Source: Nymphaea colorata
Taxonomy: Eukaryota > Streptophyta > Magnoliopsida > Nymphaeales > Nymphaeaceae
DNA length: 64,000 nt
Direction of reading: 5' to 3'
NCBI RefSeq assembly: GCF_008831285.2
Contig: NC_045140.1
Location: forward strand, 21,884,370 to 21,948,369
Part shown: one piece after another, positions 36,952 through 49,584 of the stretch
Layout of the letters: each line of letters starts with the position of its first letter
Position numbering within the stretch: position 1 is the stretch's first letter
Made by a program: the position numbers and the translations under genes
The notes under the pieces: model-generated
Seen by the model: only the letters and a program-made list of their open reading frames with translations
Databases searched by the model: none
Told to the model about the DNA's origin: nothing

Positions 36952-37082
36952 AGAGCTTCCACTGTAAAACAGCTTCATCCAACTGTTTGAACTAATGTCT
37001 TTCAGCTGTCGTCCCTGTCATGATGCCATAATGGTATAACTCCTTGTTGGGAGGCCTGCTGCAATGTTTCTTAGATGTAAGA

Positions 37083-37361
37083 GCTTCTAAATTTAAACTG
37101 AAAATTGCTCGGCCATGCGTACAGCCGGTTCTATTAAAAGCTGAACTTAAGACCTTCAAGTTGAATGATGTCAAGGACTCAATAACCAGCACTCAGTATA
37201 ATTAAACTCCAACTAACCCCAAAAGAAGAATGTTTAGATCTTAAAAGCTTCTAAATTTAAGACAGAAATGCTGAACCATGCCTATAGTCTGTCGTATTGA
37301 AAGTTGAACTTGAGACCTTCAAGTTGAATTATGCCAAGCATTTAATACCCATGATTCAGTA
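37083..37361. repeat. Diverged direct repeat, period 164 bp
   Basis: Two copies start with 'gcttctaaattta' at 37083 and 37247 and share 'gaccttcaagttgaa' in the same relative place, ending with 'ctcagta' and 'ttcagta'. The first copies end near 37198 and the second near 37361. A related string in inverted orientation ('ttcaagttgaaggtctcaaa') occurs at 46.31 kb. Confidence 0.65.
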
Positions 37362-39709
37362 CAGTGCACTGTTTGTGATTTAGATCATGTGCAGTTGTGA
37401 GCCTGAATCAAGTGCACTGTGTCTGGTTGACATTAAAACCTTGTCCAACCCCTGTTTCCTGCCTATTTCTTGTCCATGTTCAGATCAGCCTCAAGGACCA
37501 CTGTCTCGGTTCCACGCTGGTATGGGAAAATGAGGCTTAATATCCTCATTCTACAACATCAGAAAATGATTCAAACAGACCGAGACAGGGCACGCTGAGT
37601 CCGAGGGCACCTCATCCAGTTCAGTCATGGTCCACTACCAATATGCTGATTTAGCTCAGGTATCTGTTGGGACAGATGAAAGTGGTCCGAGCTGGTCATG
37701 GCAACCGTGCAGCGTTTTGGGGAACTTTGTGTTTTGTCCTGGATTTGAGATTCAATCCGTGATTGCTGGAGCTATGGTTCTTGGACAGAAGAAGACACCT
37801 GCTACCCCGAACTAATAAGGTGGGCACAATGCTTAGATCGAGTGCCTGGATGGGCACTTAAACCTACCAGCTATATGGATGGCCCATTTCTATGTTCATT
37901 GAGTCTAGCCTCAACAGTTATATGTTTAAAGGACTTCCAAGTCTCACAAAGAACATTCAAGATTCCCACCTATTGCATTTATAATACTTTTAATGACAAT
38001 TGATAGCTCATGAAAAGGCTAGCAGTCATTAATTGGTTAGATTAGGAAGGGGAGGATTTCAAATGCATTGCGACAGTAGTCACACTAAGTACTTTATCCG
38101 TCATTTAGTTCATATGCGTGCATCATGGAAGCCATGAATAGTGTGAGGTGGTCCATCTTGATCGCATTTGCTTTTCACCCGTTGTCATTTTAGTCCACTT
38201 TGATTCCATCTTAATTTTCTTTAAACCAATGAAAGAGACAATTGGTTCGTCTAGAACCCTTTAGATGCAGGTACGTGCGATGATTATACCGGTGGCCCAG
38301 TTTCATCCAGGTGTTTGAATAATTCAGCCATTATGAGTTTGAACTACCATAAACTCATTTTCATCACATAGGTTAACCACTCCCCTGGATTGATAAAGGC
38401 GGGCACGGTTCTAATTCACAATCTCATTTTAATCCTAAGCTCACATAAAGTGAAAGATGTAACTAGAAAAGTATAACCAAGCAATGCCCGGCATGACAAA
38501 TTTCATTTGAGCATGTTTATTGAGGGAGATCGAGGGTGGTAGCCATCTACACCCCACATGAGAAAGGCATTGGGTGACCAGGCTTGTAATGTATTCTGTA
38601 CTTTCTGTGCTAGACTGTTCCAAATCTCCAGTTTCAGCAAAGAAAATCGTTCTTGATGGTGCCACAAGCAACCATCAGCAAACGAAACGCAATGTATTAA
38701 CCAGACCTCTCTTTCAAAACACACAAATGCGCTCTCTCACACACACAAATGAGGCTGTTTGTCATGCCAGCGACAACAGTGGAAGATTGAATGTCAATAG
38801 TCTCCAGCTGAAAGCAATCAAGGATGAACTAAGGATACACAGATTCGAATACCACTTCCTGGCACCGAAGATCAATCAATCAGAGATGACTCCGTTAAGG
38901 AGAATTATATGTTCCGTAATTCAAATTATGAGCACGCAAGCAAAGTACATATTTGTGCAGGAAAACGAAGCCAGCACCTTAAATATCCTATTATGATTTA
39001 TAAGTTTGTAAATAAGTAGCCGACGGGAAAGAACAGGTCACATGAAACCAACCATGATGAAGCTAGAATTAACTTTTTCGTAGTAAAGCACAAACTGTGA
39101 AACGGCAGCTCAGAAAACTGTGAAACGACGGCTGAGAAAGATGACATAAATGATAAAACCACAACAAATGCTTCCATCTCAAGAAGCTTCAACCTATCAC
39201 TAGAGATTAACCTTCTTTCCAGTCAAAATCTTGACGAGTTTCCTCATCGTATCTAGCTCTGAGAGGGAACGCTTGCCCATCTACACTGGCACCATAACGA
39301 AACTAAGCACAAAGCAGAAACCACAGAAGGTGTGCTAGATGCACCTATGCCTGCTCAGACATCTGTGCAGGTCTGCACCTTGCACACATACGCATGTACG
39401 CTGCTAGGCACGGGTGGATGCACCGACACATATACAGGCAGCTAACTAGTAAAGGCAAGAAGTAAAGCAGAACTCATATCAAGGAGGATAATTTACTGAA
39501 ATACAGATTGGAAAAGCAAGCAACCTAAGATGGCTAAGATTCTTTGACAAGTGTACTTAGTCTTGGGTCTCTAACCAAAAGCAAAAACTCTTCCTCCTGA
39601 TGATTGGTACATCGACAACATAGTCATCGTGGGGGCTGGGAGGGGTGGGTGTTTGGATGGAGAGAGAGAGATGTCACCGAGAATCAAATTTGACATGAAG
39701 TCAAGATTC
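37362..39709. other. Intergenic, no gene seen
   Basis: Open frames at 37627-37815 and 38574-38996 on + have no recognisable family features. The stretch nearest 39709 should be the 3' UTR of the small minus-strand gene. I see no RNA gene. Confidence 0.45.
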
Positions 39710-40047
39710 TTATTTAGAGACTGATGTCTGCAGCGGCAGCACACTTTCTATTCCTGTTGATTCAGAGTTTTTCTCCGCCACAGCTTTTGACATCCCAAAT
39801 AACTGGAAACAACAATGAGAGGCGAAGTCAACAATTGACAACTGACGTACGGAGAAAAAATGAAACATGAAATTACAAGTGAAATCACCCTTATATTCAA
39901 CCAAATTAAACATACCTTCTTCATGGTCTTTTTGAAACATTCCTTATGCTCATCCATAGAAGCATGGATAAATTCATCAAAATGATCCCTCAAATCAGCC
40001 AAAAAGGTAGCATCCTCCGACTTCTTCTTTCGACATTCAGGGGCCAT
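39710..40047 (-). CDS. Small plant protein of 74 residues, function unknown
   Basis: Two coding exons, 40047-39916 and 39802-39710, join at phase 0 with a GT-AG intron. The protein is short, hydrophilic and charged: a basic start (ECRKKKSED), a helical His- and acid-rich middle (DHFDEFIHASMDEHKECF), a basic KKTMKK stretch, then LFGMSKAVAEK and a Ser-rich tail. No signal peptide or membrane segment is seen. I believe similar small proteins exist in other plants, but I cannot name a function. The sequence directly before the ATG is 'ctcag', a good acceptor, and a likely 5' UTR exon with a clean 'ggag|gtatgt' donor lies about 1.2 kb upstream (ends at 41247). That intron-in-leader layout supports a real gene. 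Confidence 0.65.
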
Positions 40048-41246
40048 CTGAGACACTTACCTTACCAACGTGCAAAATTTGCAAATCAGCCCTCCATGGC
40101 CATATCGATATAAAGAAGGGAAAAATCAAGGTAAACTGAAACGCCTCAACCAAATAAAAGAATCTCATAATAAATTAATTTCCTCAAAGACTTCACAGTA
40201 ATCTGCACAAAGACACTGAATGCCTAAGCCAGCAAGACAATCACAAGGTCCATAACTTCAAACAATAAACAATTTGTTTTAGCTCGTCGCATGGATATCA
40301 CGGAAGCAGCTTCCCATTTCAAAATTTGCTTGCGTGCTTTTGTTTTCCGGCTGGCCCCATACCACGTTTTTCTTGCTGATGTATTATTTTCAAAATATTC
40401 ACTTCCCCAATTTAGCTCCATGTGTCATTTCCTACATACTTTTCATTTACTGGTACTATGGTGTATCGTGTGCATTACAAATATCATTGCAACTCTCAGC
40501 TTCAAAATCAGGAGCGGTAGCAGGAAGCAATAATAGAATTGCACTGTCTTCTCATTCGCAACTATTTATAACATGTGAGTTCACTTTTCCTTTTCCTCGA
40601 CAATGCCTAAATTCTGTTGCTTAATTTCTGGAATCTCGCTTTAATGTCACCGAATAAGAAATCTGAATTCCACTAAATTCTTTCTTCTACCTATCTAAGC
40701 AAGATACTATGTTAGAAAAAGAAGTGCAAAACCAACAGTTCCATATAAAGAAAGGCAATAACAACCTTTCGGAAAGAGCACTATATTTTCTTGGAACCAA
40801 ACACAAGATTTTTACGATGCTTTGTTCAAATAAATATGAACTGTCTCTCCTTACCTCCTCAATGGGTCAATTCCCACTCTTTCTCCGAATTTGGTGCAGA
40901 TGCATCAGCAAATTAGTAATTTAGTAGTTCACCATAAGAGAAAAGGAGAAAAACACACACAGACAGAAACGATCAAAAAATGGACAAAATCATATAAGCT
41001 TCTCTGAATGGTGCACAAACAGCAACTTCAGAAAATCATATTGATCCACGTTCTCCAGTATAGTTTTTTTTTCACTAAGTCCTAGAAATAAACCAAAGGG
41101 CATAACAAAGCAGAGGCGGAAGAATCATCGATCGTTCTTTACTAAAATACATCGATTAAGAATGCAAATCGCAAAAAATCCAAGAGAGCAATAAGCAGAC
41201 GAGAGACCGGAAAGGGGAAACCAAGAAGGGCGCGAACTTTACATAC
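40048..41246 (-). other. Probable 5' UTR intron of the 74-residue protein gene
   Basis: It is bounded by a gtatgt donor (minus strand, 41246-41242) and a ctcag acceptor just before the start codon at 40047. It is AT-rich and holds no recognisable gene. Confidence 0.5.
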
Positions 41247-41430
41247 CTCCTCCCGATTGATTTGTGGATCTTCCCAATTGAATTCTAGGGTTTACTCCAC
41301 AGGCAACAAAAAGGGAAAAAGAACCGAGACAGCAAACTCCACGGAGGGAAGAAAGAAATTCTTTTAGTCGGCAGAGAGCGAAGGGGCAGCGTGAAATCTG
41401 TGTGCAAACACGGGGGGGGGGGCGCCGCAT
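41247..41430 (-). other. Probable 5' UTR exon of the 74-residue protein gene
   Basis: GC-richer than its surroundings, with 'aaaccctag' (a common plant leader/promoter telo-box element) near 41287-41295 on the minus strand. The upstream edge is not visible in sequence; I stop near the G10 run at 41411-41420. Confidence 0.4.
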
Positions 41431-41774
41431 AACTGGCGGAACTCGGAAGAATCCCGTTAGCTATTTCTGAAAATAAAGATGCCGTTAATATCGGTTTATT
41501 TATTGTGCTAAGTTAAAAAAAACTCCCCGCGTTTTTAACTTCTTCGCGCGTTAAATTAAAGAACGGCTGGCGCCCGCTGCTTCTCCCGCGCGGGAAATTT
41601 CGGGATGCCAATGGTTCGGGTACGACTCAATTGGATCCGTATCGAATTGGACCCGGGTCGGACTTATTGGGTTTTGATCAAAAAGTTTGGTTTTACAGTT
41701 TTTTCGAGTATATTTATGAGTTTAATATAACTAACTAATATGATTTTTATAGTAAAAATCTGGCTCGTTTACGA

Positions 41775-42024
41775 TATGATTGCTTTCGGGTGAGCAAGGG
41801 TATTAATCCCACCACTCGAAAAAGGCTCGAAGGCCCCCATTCCCCCTGCCTCTGAGGTCCTGAGCTGCGTTGGTGTCAGCGATAGCAACGGTGCACCCTT
41901 CAGCTTAGATGTCGCGCCCTACCGCCTTAAGACACAGGAACATAACGCCTACGGGAATCGAACTAAAGACCTGCCTTAGTACAGGCCCCTAACTCAACCA
42001 GATACGCTATACCCCTTGAGGCAC
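41775..42024 (-). mobile_element. tRNA-derived SINE-like element
   Basis: On the minus strand 'gtgcctcaaggggtatagcg' (42024-42005) resembles a tRNA A-box region and 'tagttcgattcccgt' (41965-41951) is an excellent B box. It is followed by a GC-rich body of about 170 bp that ends near 'ggtgggattaatacccttgctcacccg', before AT-rich DNA. A pol III head plus an unrelated body is the layout of plant SINEs. Ends and target duplication are not clear. Confidence 0.55.
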
Positions 42025-43560
42025 GATACGTCGAAAGCTGTAAATAGAAAGATAGGAATTTATTCTTCTTAACTTCTCTTGTTATAACTTAAGAAACAAG
42101 AATCATGGCTTTTAATTATTGCAACGAGCTCACGTTTTGATGTTGGCTATTAAACAATAATTTGAGGCTAAATTATGTCATCCCTAAATGTAAAATGTTG
42201 CATCCTTTGATTTTGTAAATACCTTCCTTTTCGTAAACTCCTAATCGCTTTGTTATCGTTTCACTTAACCCAGTTGAATTTGAAACCAACGGTTAATCTG
42301 TTCATGTTTGAAGAATTAAGCATGAGATATGTTTTTGATTTATAAGACAAACTTTTCTAGAAAAGTTGGACTTTGAATCGTATGGCCCAACAAACTACTA
42401 GATTATTGTTTATTTGTAACTATTGGTTATTAAAAAGATTTCAAATCACTGAATCGTAAGCACTCGGAGTCAAAACCGTTCAATGCAAAAATATCAATTG
42501 TCGATGGGGCTGGTACGAAAATTTATTCAAAAACGGCTGAAAACGGAACTTCTCAGCCACTAGTTACGGTACACTTCAATGACTTCATGATTCTTTCCAA
42601 TAAGAAATTCTTGTGTGATCAGAAAGTCAGACCTAGTGGACCTGTTCAAAGAATTTTACATTAAGGGGCTTCGCTCTTAGTGGTATGACAAGAATCATAT
42701 ATTTAAAAAACAAATTAGTTGACATCCTATTAAATTTTCAACTTAACAAATCAAATCCTCAACGATCACCATCCATGGCTTGGTATGTTTCCATGTTTTT
42801 TTTAAAGGGTAATTTTATAATTTTGCAAGAGAAATTTTTTTGGGTTTTGTTCTTTAAAAAGAGGGATTTCATTAACTCCTTATTAGAGCCATAATATATA
42901 ACTGTTTCTAATAAAATAAGCCATTTTCATCCTTCTGTCTAAAGAAGTCAATTACTTATTTTTTGGATTACTACGAGGCATATATGAGACATATATTATT
43001 ATCTTTAACAAGGAACCATAACAGGTTGAAAATGAATAAAATGCTTGGTTGGTTAAAGAGAAGACCGTCTGATATACGAGTAAAAATGAAACTCAAAAAA
43101 TTGTTTCAAAAGTTGTTAAAATGTCCGGTGGAACTCCGAGCGAGAAGATGAAACAAACGAAAAGCACAAAAATGTAAAGAGAACAAGAACAATGGGAGAA
43201 AGCCAAACACCGACCTCATCTCTTTCAGATGTTTCTGAAAACCCCTTCGGTCATCCTTTCTTAAAGCTAACGACGGCAGGGACTCGCCACGAGTCTGAAC
43301 GAGGGGCGTCTCCGGCCAAACGCCGTCGTCAAGTCCCTCACTCTACCGGCCGGTCGACGTCCCTCTGGCGAAAAATACCGAAAGGTGGTGGTGGTTGGCA
43401 AAGTTGGGCGGCGCCGCTCTCTGGGGGCATCCACCACCCTCCGCATTCGCATCTCTCTGTGGTCAACCACTTTCTTAGATTGGTTCCATGTTCATCCCGA
43501 CCCTGACCTGGGCCTATTATTCTTCTTCTCTGGAGGAACCTCTATAGCAAGTGCTTTTTT
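42025..43560. other. Spacer and upstream region of the VIL gene
   Basis: AT-rich up to about 43180 with no recognised gene. Between 43190 and 43510 a GC-rich segment lies just before the VIL start, probably promoter and leader; its open frames show no family motif. A 'ctccacag' acceptor-like site at 43565-43572 precedes the first coding exon and may end a leader intron. Confidence 0.4.
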
Positions 43561-43634
43561 TTTCTCCACAGGTTGTGTTGAATGCCCGCAGGACTGGTCT
43601 TTGGTTGATGAGAAGGGAGTTGACAGTGGAAGAA

Positions 43635-46600
43635 ATGGAACCAAGCATCACAGGTTAGATTTTTTCGGCATTTCATTATAGAAGAGAACCTTTCGGCTTT
43701 TCTCTTATAATTGCTCGTTTTCTGTTCTTTTCATTTTCTAATTCATTCTAGGTTTCCGTATATGCGTTGATTCGAAATATTGGGAATTGTTGGAGTCGTT
43801 GACGCCTTCAGTGATTTTGTTTTGGCGGTCATTTCTTTGGTTGGAATGATTAAAATGGTGGTTGTGGTTGTGGCCATTGTGGTCTGCGGAAGTGGGGAAC
43901 GCCATGGTTTCATCTCTGTAGCTGTGTTGACTGATGCTTGGTACAATCATGAGATGAACATCATTTTCTTAGGATGGCATCTTCTTCTTTGAGCCTATGG
44001 TTGTCAAAAGACTCGAAACTCGAAACTTTTGATGCCGTGCAAAATGGTGGTCTAAAACACTCTATGCCTTTGATTATGGGCATGTTTTGTCTTGTTTAAA
44101 ACATACTTGTTATTTCATCATACTGGCGGATACTTTGAAAGGACAGGCTGATATAATGCCGAAAGAAGAAGATTCTTTTATTTTGAAACTATTATATATT
44201 CATCGATATAATGAATGTTAGAAAACAGTTTTTTTGGCATTTAGTATATTTATTATTACTTCTTTATACGTTATTGTAACACCTACGCCTTTCTATGCGA
44301 CGACAACTTTCCATCATATCTAACTTAATGCCTGTTATCTTAATATCCAGGTAATGCATTTGATCCAGCTAAATGCAGTGAGATGAGTCTAGAGGAGAAG
44401 AGGCAATTCGTGTATGAGATCTCACAGAGTTCAGAAAGTGCACTGGACCTTCTTCAGTCTTGGACACGTCGAGAACTTCTGCAACTCATCTGTGCGGAAA
44501 TGGGCAAGGAGAGGAAATATACAGGTGTAAAAAAGACTAAAATGATCGAACTTCTTATCAAACTAGTTTCTGAGAAGAAGGCAGGAAACTCTACTGCTGA
44601 TCAAGTTTGTATATCCCCACCCTCATCAGATAGCAGTCCAAGGAGCTCAAAAAAGCAAAGGAAAAAGGATCGTCCGCTACAAGTACCTGTCGATTCAAGC
44701 CATACATCAATGATGAACTATAAGCCAGAAAATGTTGATGTGGTTCTATGTCAGAACTTAGTATGCAAAGCTAATATGAAGCCAGATGATGCTTTCTGTA
44801 AGAGGTGTTCGTGCTGCATTTGTTACCGTTATGATGACAACAAGGATCCTAGTCTTTGGTTAGTTTGTGGTTCTGATACTCCTAATCAGGAGGATTCTTG
44901 TGGAATGTCGTACCATCTTGAATGTGTTTTCAAGCATGACAAAGCAGGTCTATCTAAGAATGGACGGCAGCCCAGACTGGATGGCGGTTTTTATTGTGTA
45001 TCATGTGGTAAAGTGAATGGTCTCCTCAGGTAATAAGCTGATTTTTCCTTTATAATCCCGTGCCATTTATGACTAAATTACATTTGGGAACATTTTATGA
45101 TGTTGTTTAGCTGCATTTTTTCTGTATTTACTGTACTGACAGCTAAAGCTATTACTTATTAACCTTACTTCGTTGGATTTTATTAGCAATCTTATTTATT
45201 TGTTTTCTTCCTTCATAATTTGATTGACAAGCTCTGTCTTCAAGTTCGACGTACCAAACTAATTGGAAAGTTTAGGGCTGCTTTTGTGGTATTTGTTGAG
45301 TTTTATCTTTGAGATGCTGAAAATTCGTATAAAGTAGATTGGCTTATCACAAGCTAGTTTTGCACTAAAACCAATAACCCTTACTTCATGATGGTTCATA
45401 TTTTTTGTATACAACAAAAAAGCCTGAGCATGGATGTTTGTCACTGTTATAAGGCCTAAAAACGTCGTAATATCTTAGCACTGTCATTTTTGGCTTGTGA
45501 ACTAAAAAACATAATTAGGAAAGAAAGGATCACGGCTCTCTTATGTCGTACTATTTTAATCTTACTTTTTAGTAGACCCTAGGGTGGCTAAAACTTCCTT
45601 TAGCAGGTCATGATCTGCAGATATGTTGAGAATATTACCATAAGAGAGAAACGATTGTTCTTGTGATCCATTTAGATTTAACACATTATGGTAAAACATA
45701 TAAGAGCATCGAAGTTATATTATCTGCAAAACCAGTCTGGCTGTCTCTGAATGGCTGATGAAACTAATTTTTAAATTTGAGCAGACAATGCCACAGTTTC
45801 CTTTTTGCTGGCACAGTGTAGGTTACCTGATGAGAGTTTTGGTGATTATAAGAGATGTTTAACTGAATAATTATTGAATGTGTACATAATTAAGTGTGGA
45901 AGTAAGCATGAAAATAATGCTTAACATATTATTTCTTGGGTTTATTTTCCCTAACCTATCATGGGGAGATTTGAATGTAAATATCTAGGGACAAGGTACA
46001 TATGGTACTGACAATTGGACTCCATCAGCTCTTGTTGACCGAAATAAATGGCAAGAAAGCTTCTTTTGTCAGTTTTCAGCGGCTGACCTTAGAACGGAAA
46101 CCTTACGGGCAGTAGTAGATTGTTGTCGAATAAACCGTAATTTAAATAACTAAAATGAGCAGAACAAGCAATAACCGGGAAAGAACGATGTTGCTAGCTG
46201 GAAATCACAGAAGCTGAAGGATCTTTCTTTCTTTTCACATTCCAGCTGGGTTAGGTAAACAACTACCAGTTTACGCCAAGAGATTCACAAAGTATTAATT
46301 GTTGCCCTCCTTCAAGTTGAAGGTCTCAAACCCAACCTTCTTGGTGGATGAGCTCTTGCTGGCACCATAGAATTCTTTCTCATCATAAAAAGGGAATATC
46401 ATCTGAAGTTCTAAAAATTAAAGAATTCTTATAAGATTAAAGTTCTCGATATCAAAACAAGGGCATGTAGCGATGCCTCTGTTTTAAGTAGCATGGACAG
46501 AGAAACGGAAAGAAGGCATAGCAACGTTTTATTTCCATTACCGTGAGTTAATTTTCATTTCTGAGCCATGGAGCAAAAGGAAAAATAAGGTAGAATGATA

Positions 46601-46798
46601 TCTTATTTGACACAACCTTCTGCCTGAGTTGGATGTGGATGTGACATCTTTATCAGAACACGTCCTTGGTTGGGTATGGTAGGGCAGGAAATTAAATTGA
46701 GTGTTCTCATATTTCTAAGGGTGTAAAAAGCTATGTCACATGGGTGCGGGTGCGGGATGCGGCAAGTTAAAAAAAAAATTGGTTGTGGGTGCGGCAAG

Positions 46799-46835
<37 letters not shown>

Positions 46836-48571
46836 TGTCTATATTTTAACTTTTTTTATCAAGGTTACCTTGAATCAATATATCAATGAAAACTCGGCCA
46901 AAACATTTTTTCAGAACAGCCAAAACTCACTTGATGCCATGTCGGGCAGCACCAGCACCAACACCCTCAGCGATGCGGGTGCAGGTGCGCTACTATAGTT
47001 GGCGCACCCGTGTGACTTAGGTAAAAGGAACAGCTAATACATGCTTTTTCAAAGCAAGTGCCTTCAGCATTTTGCACTCTGTAGACAAATCCTACGCTGA
47101 AGAAAATTCCTTTTAGTTTAATGTAGTCAGAACTATAAAAGCAGATTTTCAAAAAGAACCAAATAAGAAGGTGTGAAAATTGTGAATTCACAAGGCTACT
47201 GAACACGCCTATGTCTCTTTTGCCTGCAGATGTTGGCGGAAACAGATACTAATTGCAAAGGATGCTAGAAGAGTAGATGCACTCTGTTACCGGATAGCGT
47301 TATGCCAAAAAATTCTGAAAGGAACTAAGAGATACAGGGGACTTAATGAAATTGTTAATGTGGCTGCAAAGAAACTGAAGGAAGAGGTCGGTCCTCTGCA
47401 CCAGGTATCTTTGAAAATGGCCCGTGGTATAGTAAATAGACTCTCATGTGGTGCTGAAGTTCAAAAGCTCTGCTCTTTCGCAATAGAAGCTGTTGATTGC
47501 ATGCTGCAAGCACATTTGGATCGACCAGTCATTTATCCAACTTTCCCAGGTTTGTCAGGCTTTCTCCTCTCATACAAAGAATTCTTGGTTCTTTCGCATG
47601 CTTTCACATCCATAATTGTGAAATCACTTTTCTATTATATCCCAGAAAGAACTACTACCACTGCTTTCCTTGTCCGCTTTGAAGACATCTCACCAACAAG
47701 AATCATGGTGATATTAGAACTTGAGGACAAGACATCATCGGTTGATATCACTGGTTGCAAATTGTGGTATCGGAGCGCTGCTCTTGCAAGTTATCCAGAA
47801 GAACCCATGTGTATTTTCCTGCATGGTGAAGCCAAATTTTTGGTCTCTGACCTAGATCCTTCAACTGAATATGTTTTCAAGGTCGCTCCTTTCCGTGATT
47901 CTACAGAGCTTGGAGAATTGGAAGCTAGGTGGGTAACTACAGAAATCTCAAGCGTTCACAAAAATACATCGACCAGCCATGGCACTGACATTGATAAAGT
48001 AAACTGTGGTTCCACTCTAGAAGAGGAAATCGTGAACGGTGAGCATGCTTCCCTCATCCAGGCAGAATCACAGAGGGACTCCAATTCCAGTGAAGACAAC
48101 CAAGCCTCCAAAGTTCCTAAGACAGGCCATGGGACGCACTCGAAGATTCACTCTTCATATGAAGTCAGTGACAAAAATGGATGTGATATGCCCTTGGCGA
48201 TGGAGATTGTGCCTCTCACTTGCTCAAATGCGATGGCAATCACAGACACTCCATGCAAGCCAGACACCACCAAAGAACCGCCAAAATCTAACAAGCAAGT
48301 TACAGAAGGACAGTATGAGCATTGTGTCAAGGTGGTCAGGTGGCTGGAATGTGAAGGGCATATGGATAAGGAGTTCCGAGTGAAGTTCTTGACATGGTTC
48401 AGCCTGAAAGCTACTATGCAGGAGAGGAGGGTGGTCAGTGTTTTTGTAGATACACTGATTGATGATCCGGCTAGCTTGGCCGGGCAACTAATCGACGCAT
48501 TCTCGGATAGAATTTGCAGCAAAAGCCCACCAGTTGCTCGACCTGGATTCTGTGCCCGACTTTGGCATTGA
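43635..48571 (+). CDS. VIL: VIN3-like protein (PHD finger, FNIII and VEL domains)
   Basis: Polycomb (PRC2) accessory protein acting in the nucleus in silencing of loci such as FLC or other flowering and stress targets. Exons: 43635-43653, 44351-45029, then 47230-47549 and 47646-48571. The first exon supplies only MEPSIT; an in-frame ATG nine codons earlier (43608) is an alternative. Domains in order: an N-terminal helical part (DPAKCSEMSLEEKRQ, RRELLQLICAEMGKERKYTG); basic NLS (KKQRKKDR); Cys/His-rich PHD-like finger about residues 140-225 ending FYCVSCGK; FNIII-like domain (VRFEDISPTRIMVILE, LDPSTEYVFKVAPF); C-terminal VEL domain from EGQYEHCVKVVRWLECEG to the end. The 96 nt at 47550-47645 have good GT and AG borders and no stop, so the protein is 647 residues if spliced and 679 if retained; homology favours splicing. 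The second long intron (45030-47229) carries repeat DNA. Confidence 0.92.
46740..47022. repeat. GC-rich dispersed repeat with a TA tract in the VIL intron
   Basis: It contains 'gggtgcgggtgcggg', 'gtgggtgcggcaag', a TA microsatellite, then 'ccatgtcgggcagcacc', 'gatgcgggtgcaggtgcgc' and 'ggcgcacccgtgt'. The last string and 'ccatgtcgg' are shared with the GC-rich insert in the CPR intron at 12.0 kb. The TA tract may have expanded inside the element. Confidence 0.4.
46802..46832. repeat. (TA)n microsatellite
   Basis: About 15 TA units inside the repeat in the VIL intron. Confidence 0.9.
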
Positions 48572-49584
48572 CCACACCTTTGTGTTCCACATAAGTTGGC
48601 AAATAAGTGCCGCCTCTGCCAGGTTCACAGAGCGTCATACATCAACAGCCGGAAGTTCGCCTGCGTCCAACCTTGATGGCTTGGGATTGATGCCATTTCT
48701 TCTTCTTACGGAAATGCATTTATTGTTTATTGTTGTTTGCTTGATGACTTCTGTATTTGGTCTTAGGCCTCTCTTTCATTTTTCTGGGGGAAAAAAATGC
48801 TAAGCCCGGTTACTGTAGATATAGACACAGGCTGTTGCTCAGGCCAAGGATATAGTGCTACGACCTGAGCGGGAACCTTTGTACTATATGTACAACCATT
48901 GAGCTCGAACACTAATTTTATAAAGTTTAACTGAATCAATCTCTCTCTCTCTCTCTCTCTCTCTCGACAGTTGGTTATAGATAAGCGGTATGCATTATAT
49001 TTGAATTGAATTTGATACACCCACAAGAATACTTACTTTATTGTATTTGGGTCTATATGTCTGTAGAAATTAATCTGTGACAGATTTGGTCGGGATAATC
49101 TAAACCATGTTTTACATGCAGTCATGAACTGGGTTCAGATCTCTGTTGAAATTCAGTAGTCAATGTGAGTTTTATATTGGATGTTGAACAAGCTGTGAAC
49201 CATTGACATTCTTGTGTCTGTGCAAAGAAAAAAAGCGTGGTTGGCGGTGAAACTAGGAATGTCGGTGGCCAGGATACAGTTCTGGGATTCTGGGTTTTTC
49301 TGCTATACCTGATTTCTGTGAATCGGGATCTCATTATACTTAGTTTATTCAAATCTAAAGAGTTTGCATCTCTTAATTGAAGCCGATTAAATTAAGGTGC
49401 AGAATGCTTTCAACTCAACAAGTCATCGTCATCTAAAATACGTGCATTGTCCATGGACTCCACAACAACAGGCGGGCAAGCTTTGTTGATAATCTTTGGG
49501 TTCAGAGCAAATTTGATTCATCCGACATTTTTCTTGAAAAACATTGCCTCTTGTCCCCTTCCCCCTCCTTCTGTCTGTACCACG
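48572..49584. other. VIL 3' UTR and spacer
   Basis: It begins with the probable 3' UTR of the VIL gene. A stretch at about 48842-48912 reads on the minus strand as 'gagctcaatggttg' followed by 'aaggttcccgctc', a weak A-box/B-box pair like other SINE heads in this window. A CT microsatellite (48940-48965) follows. No gene is seen. Confidence 0.45.
48940..48965. repeat. (CT)n microsatellite
   Basis: About 13 CT units downstream of the VIL gene. Confidence 0.9.
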
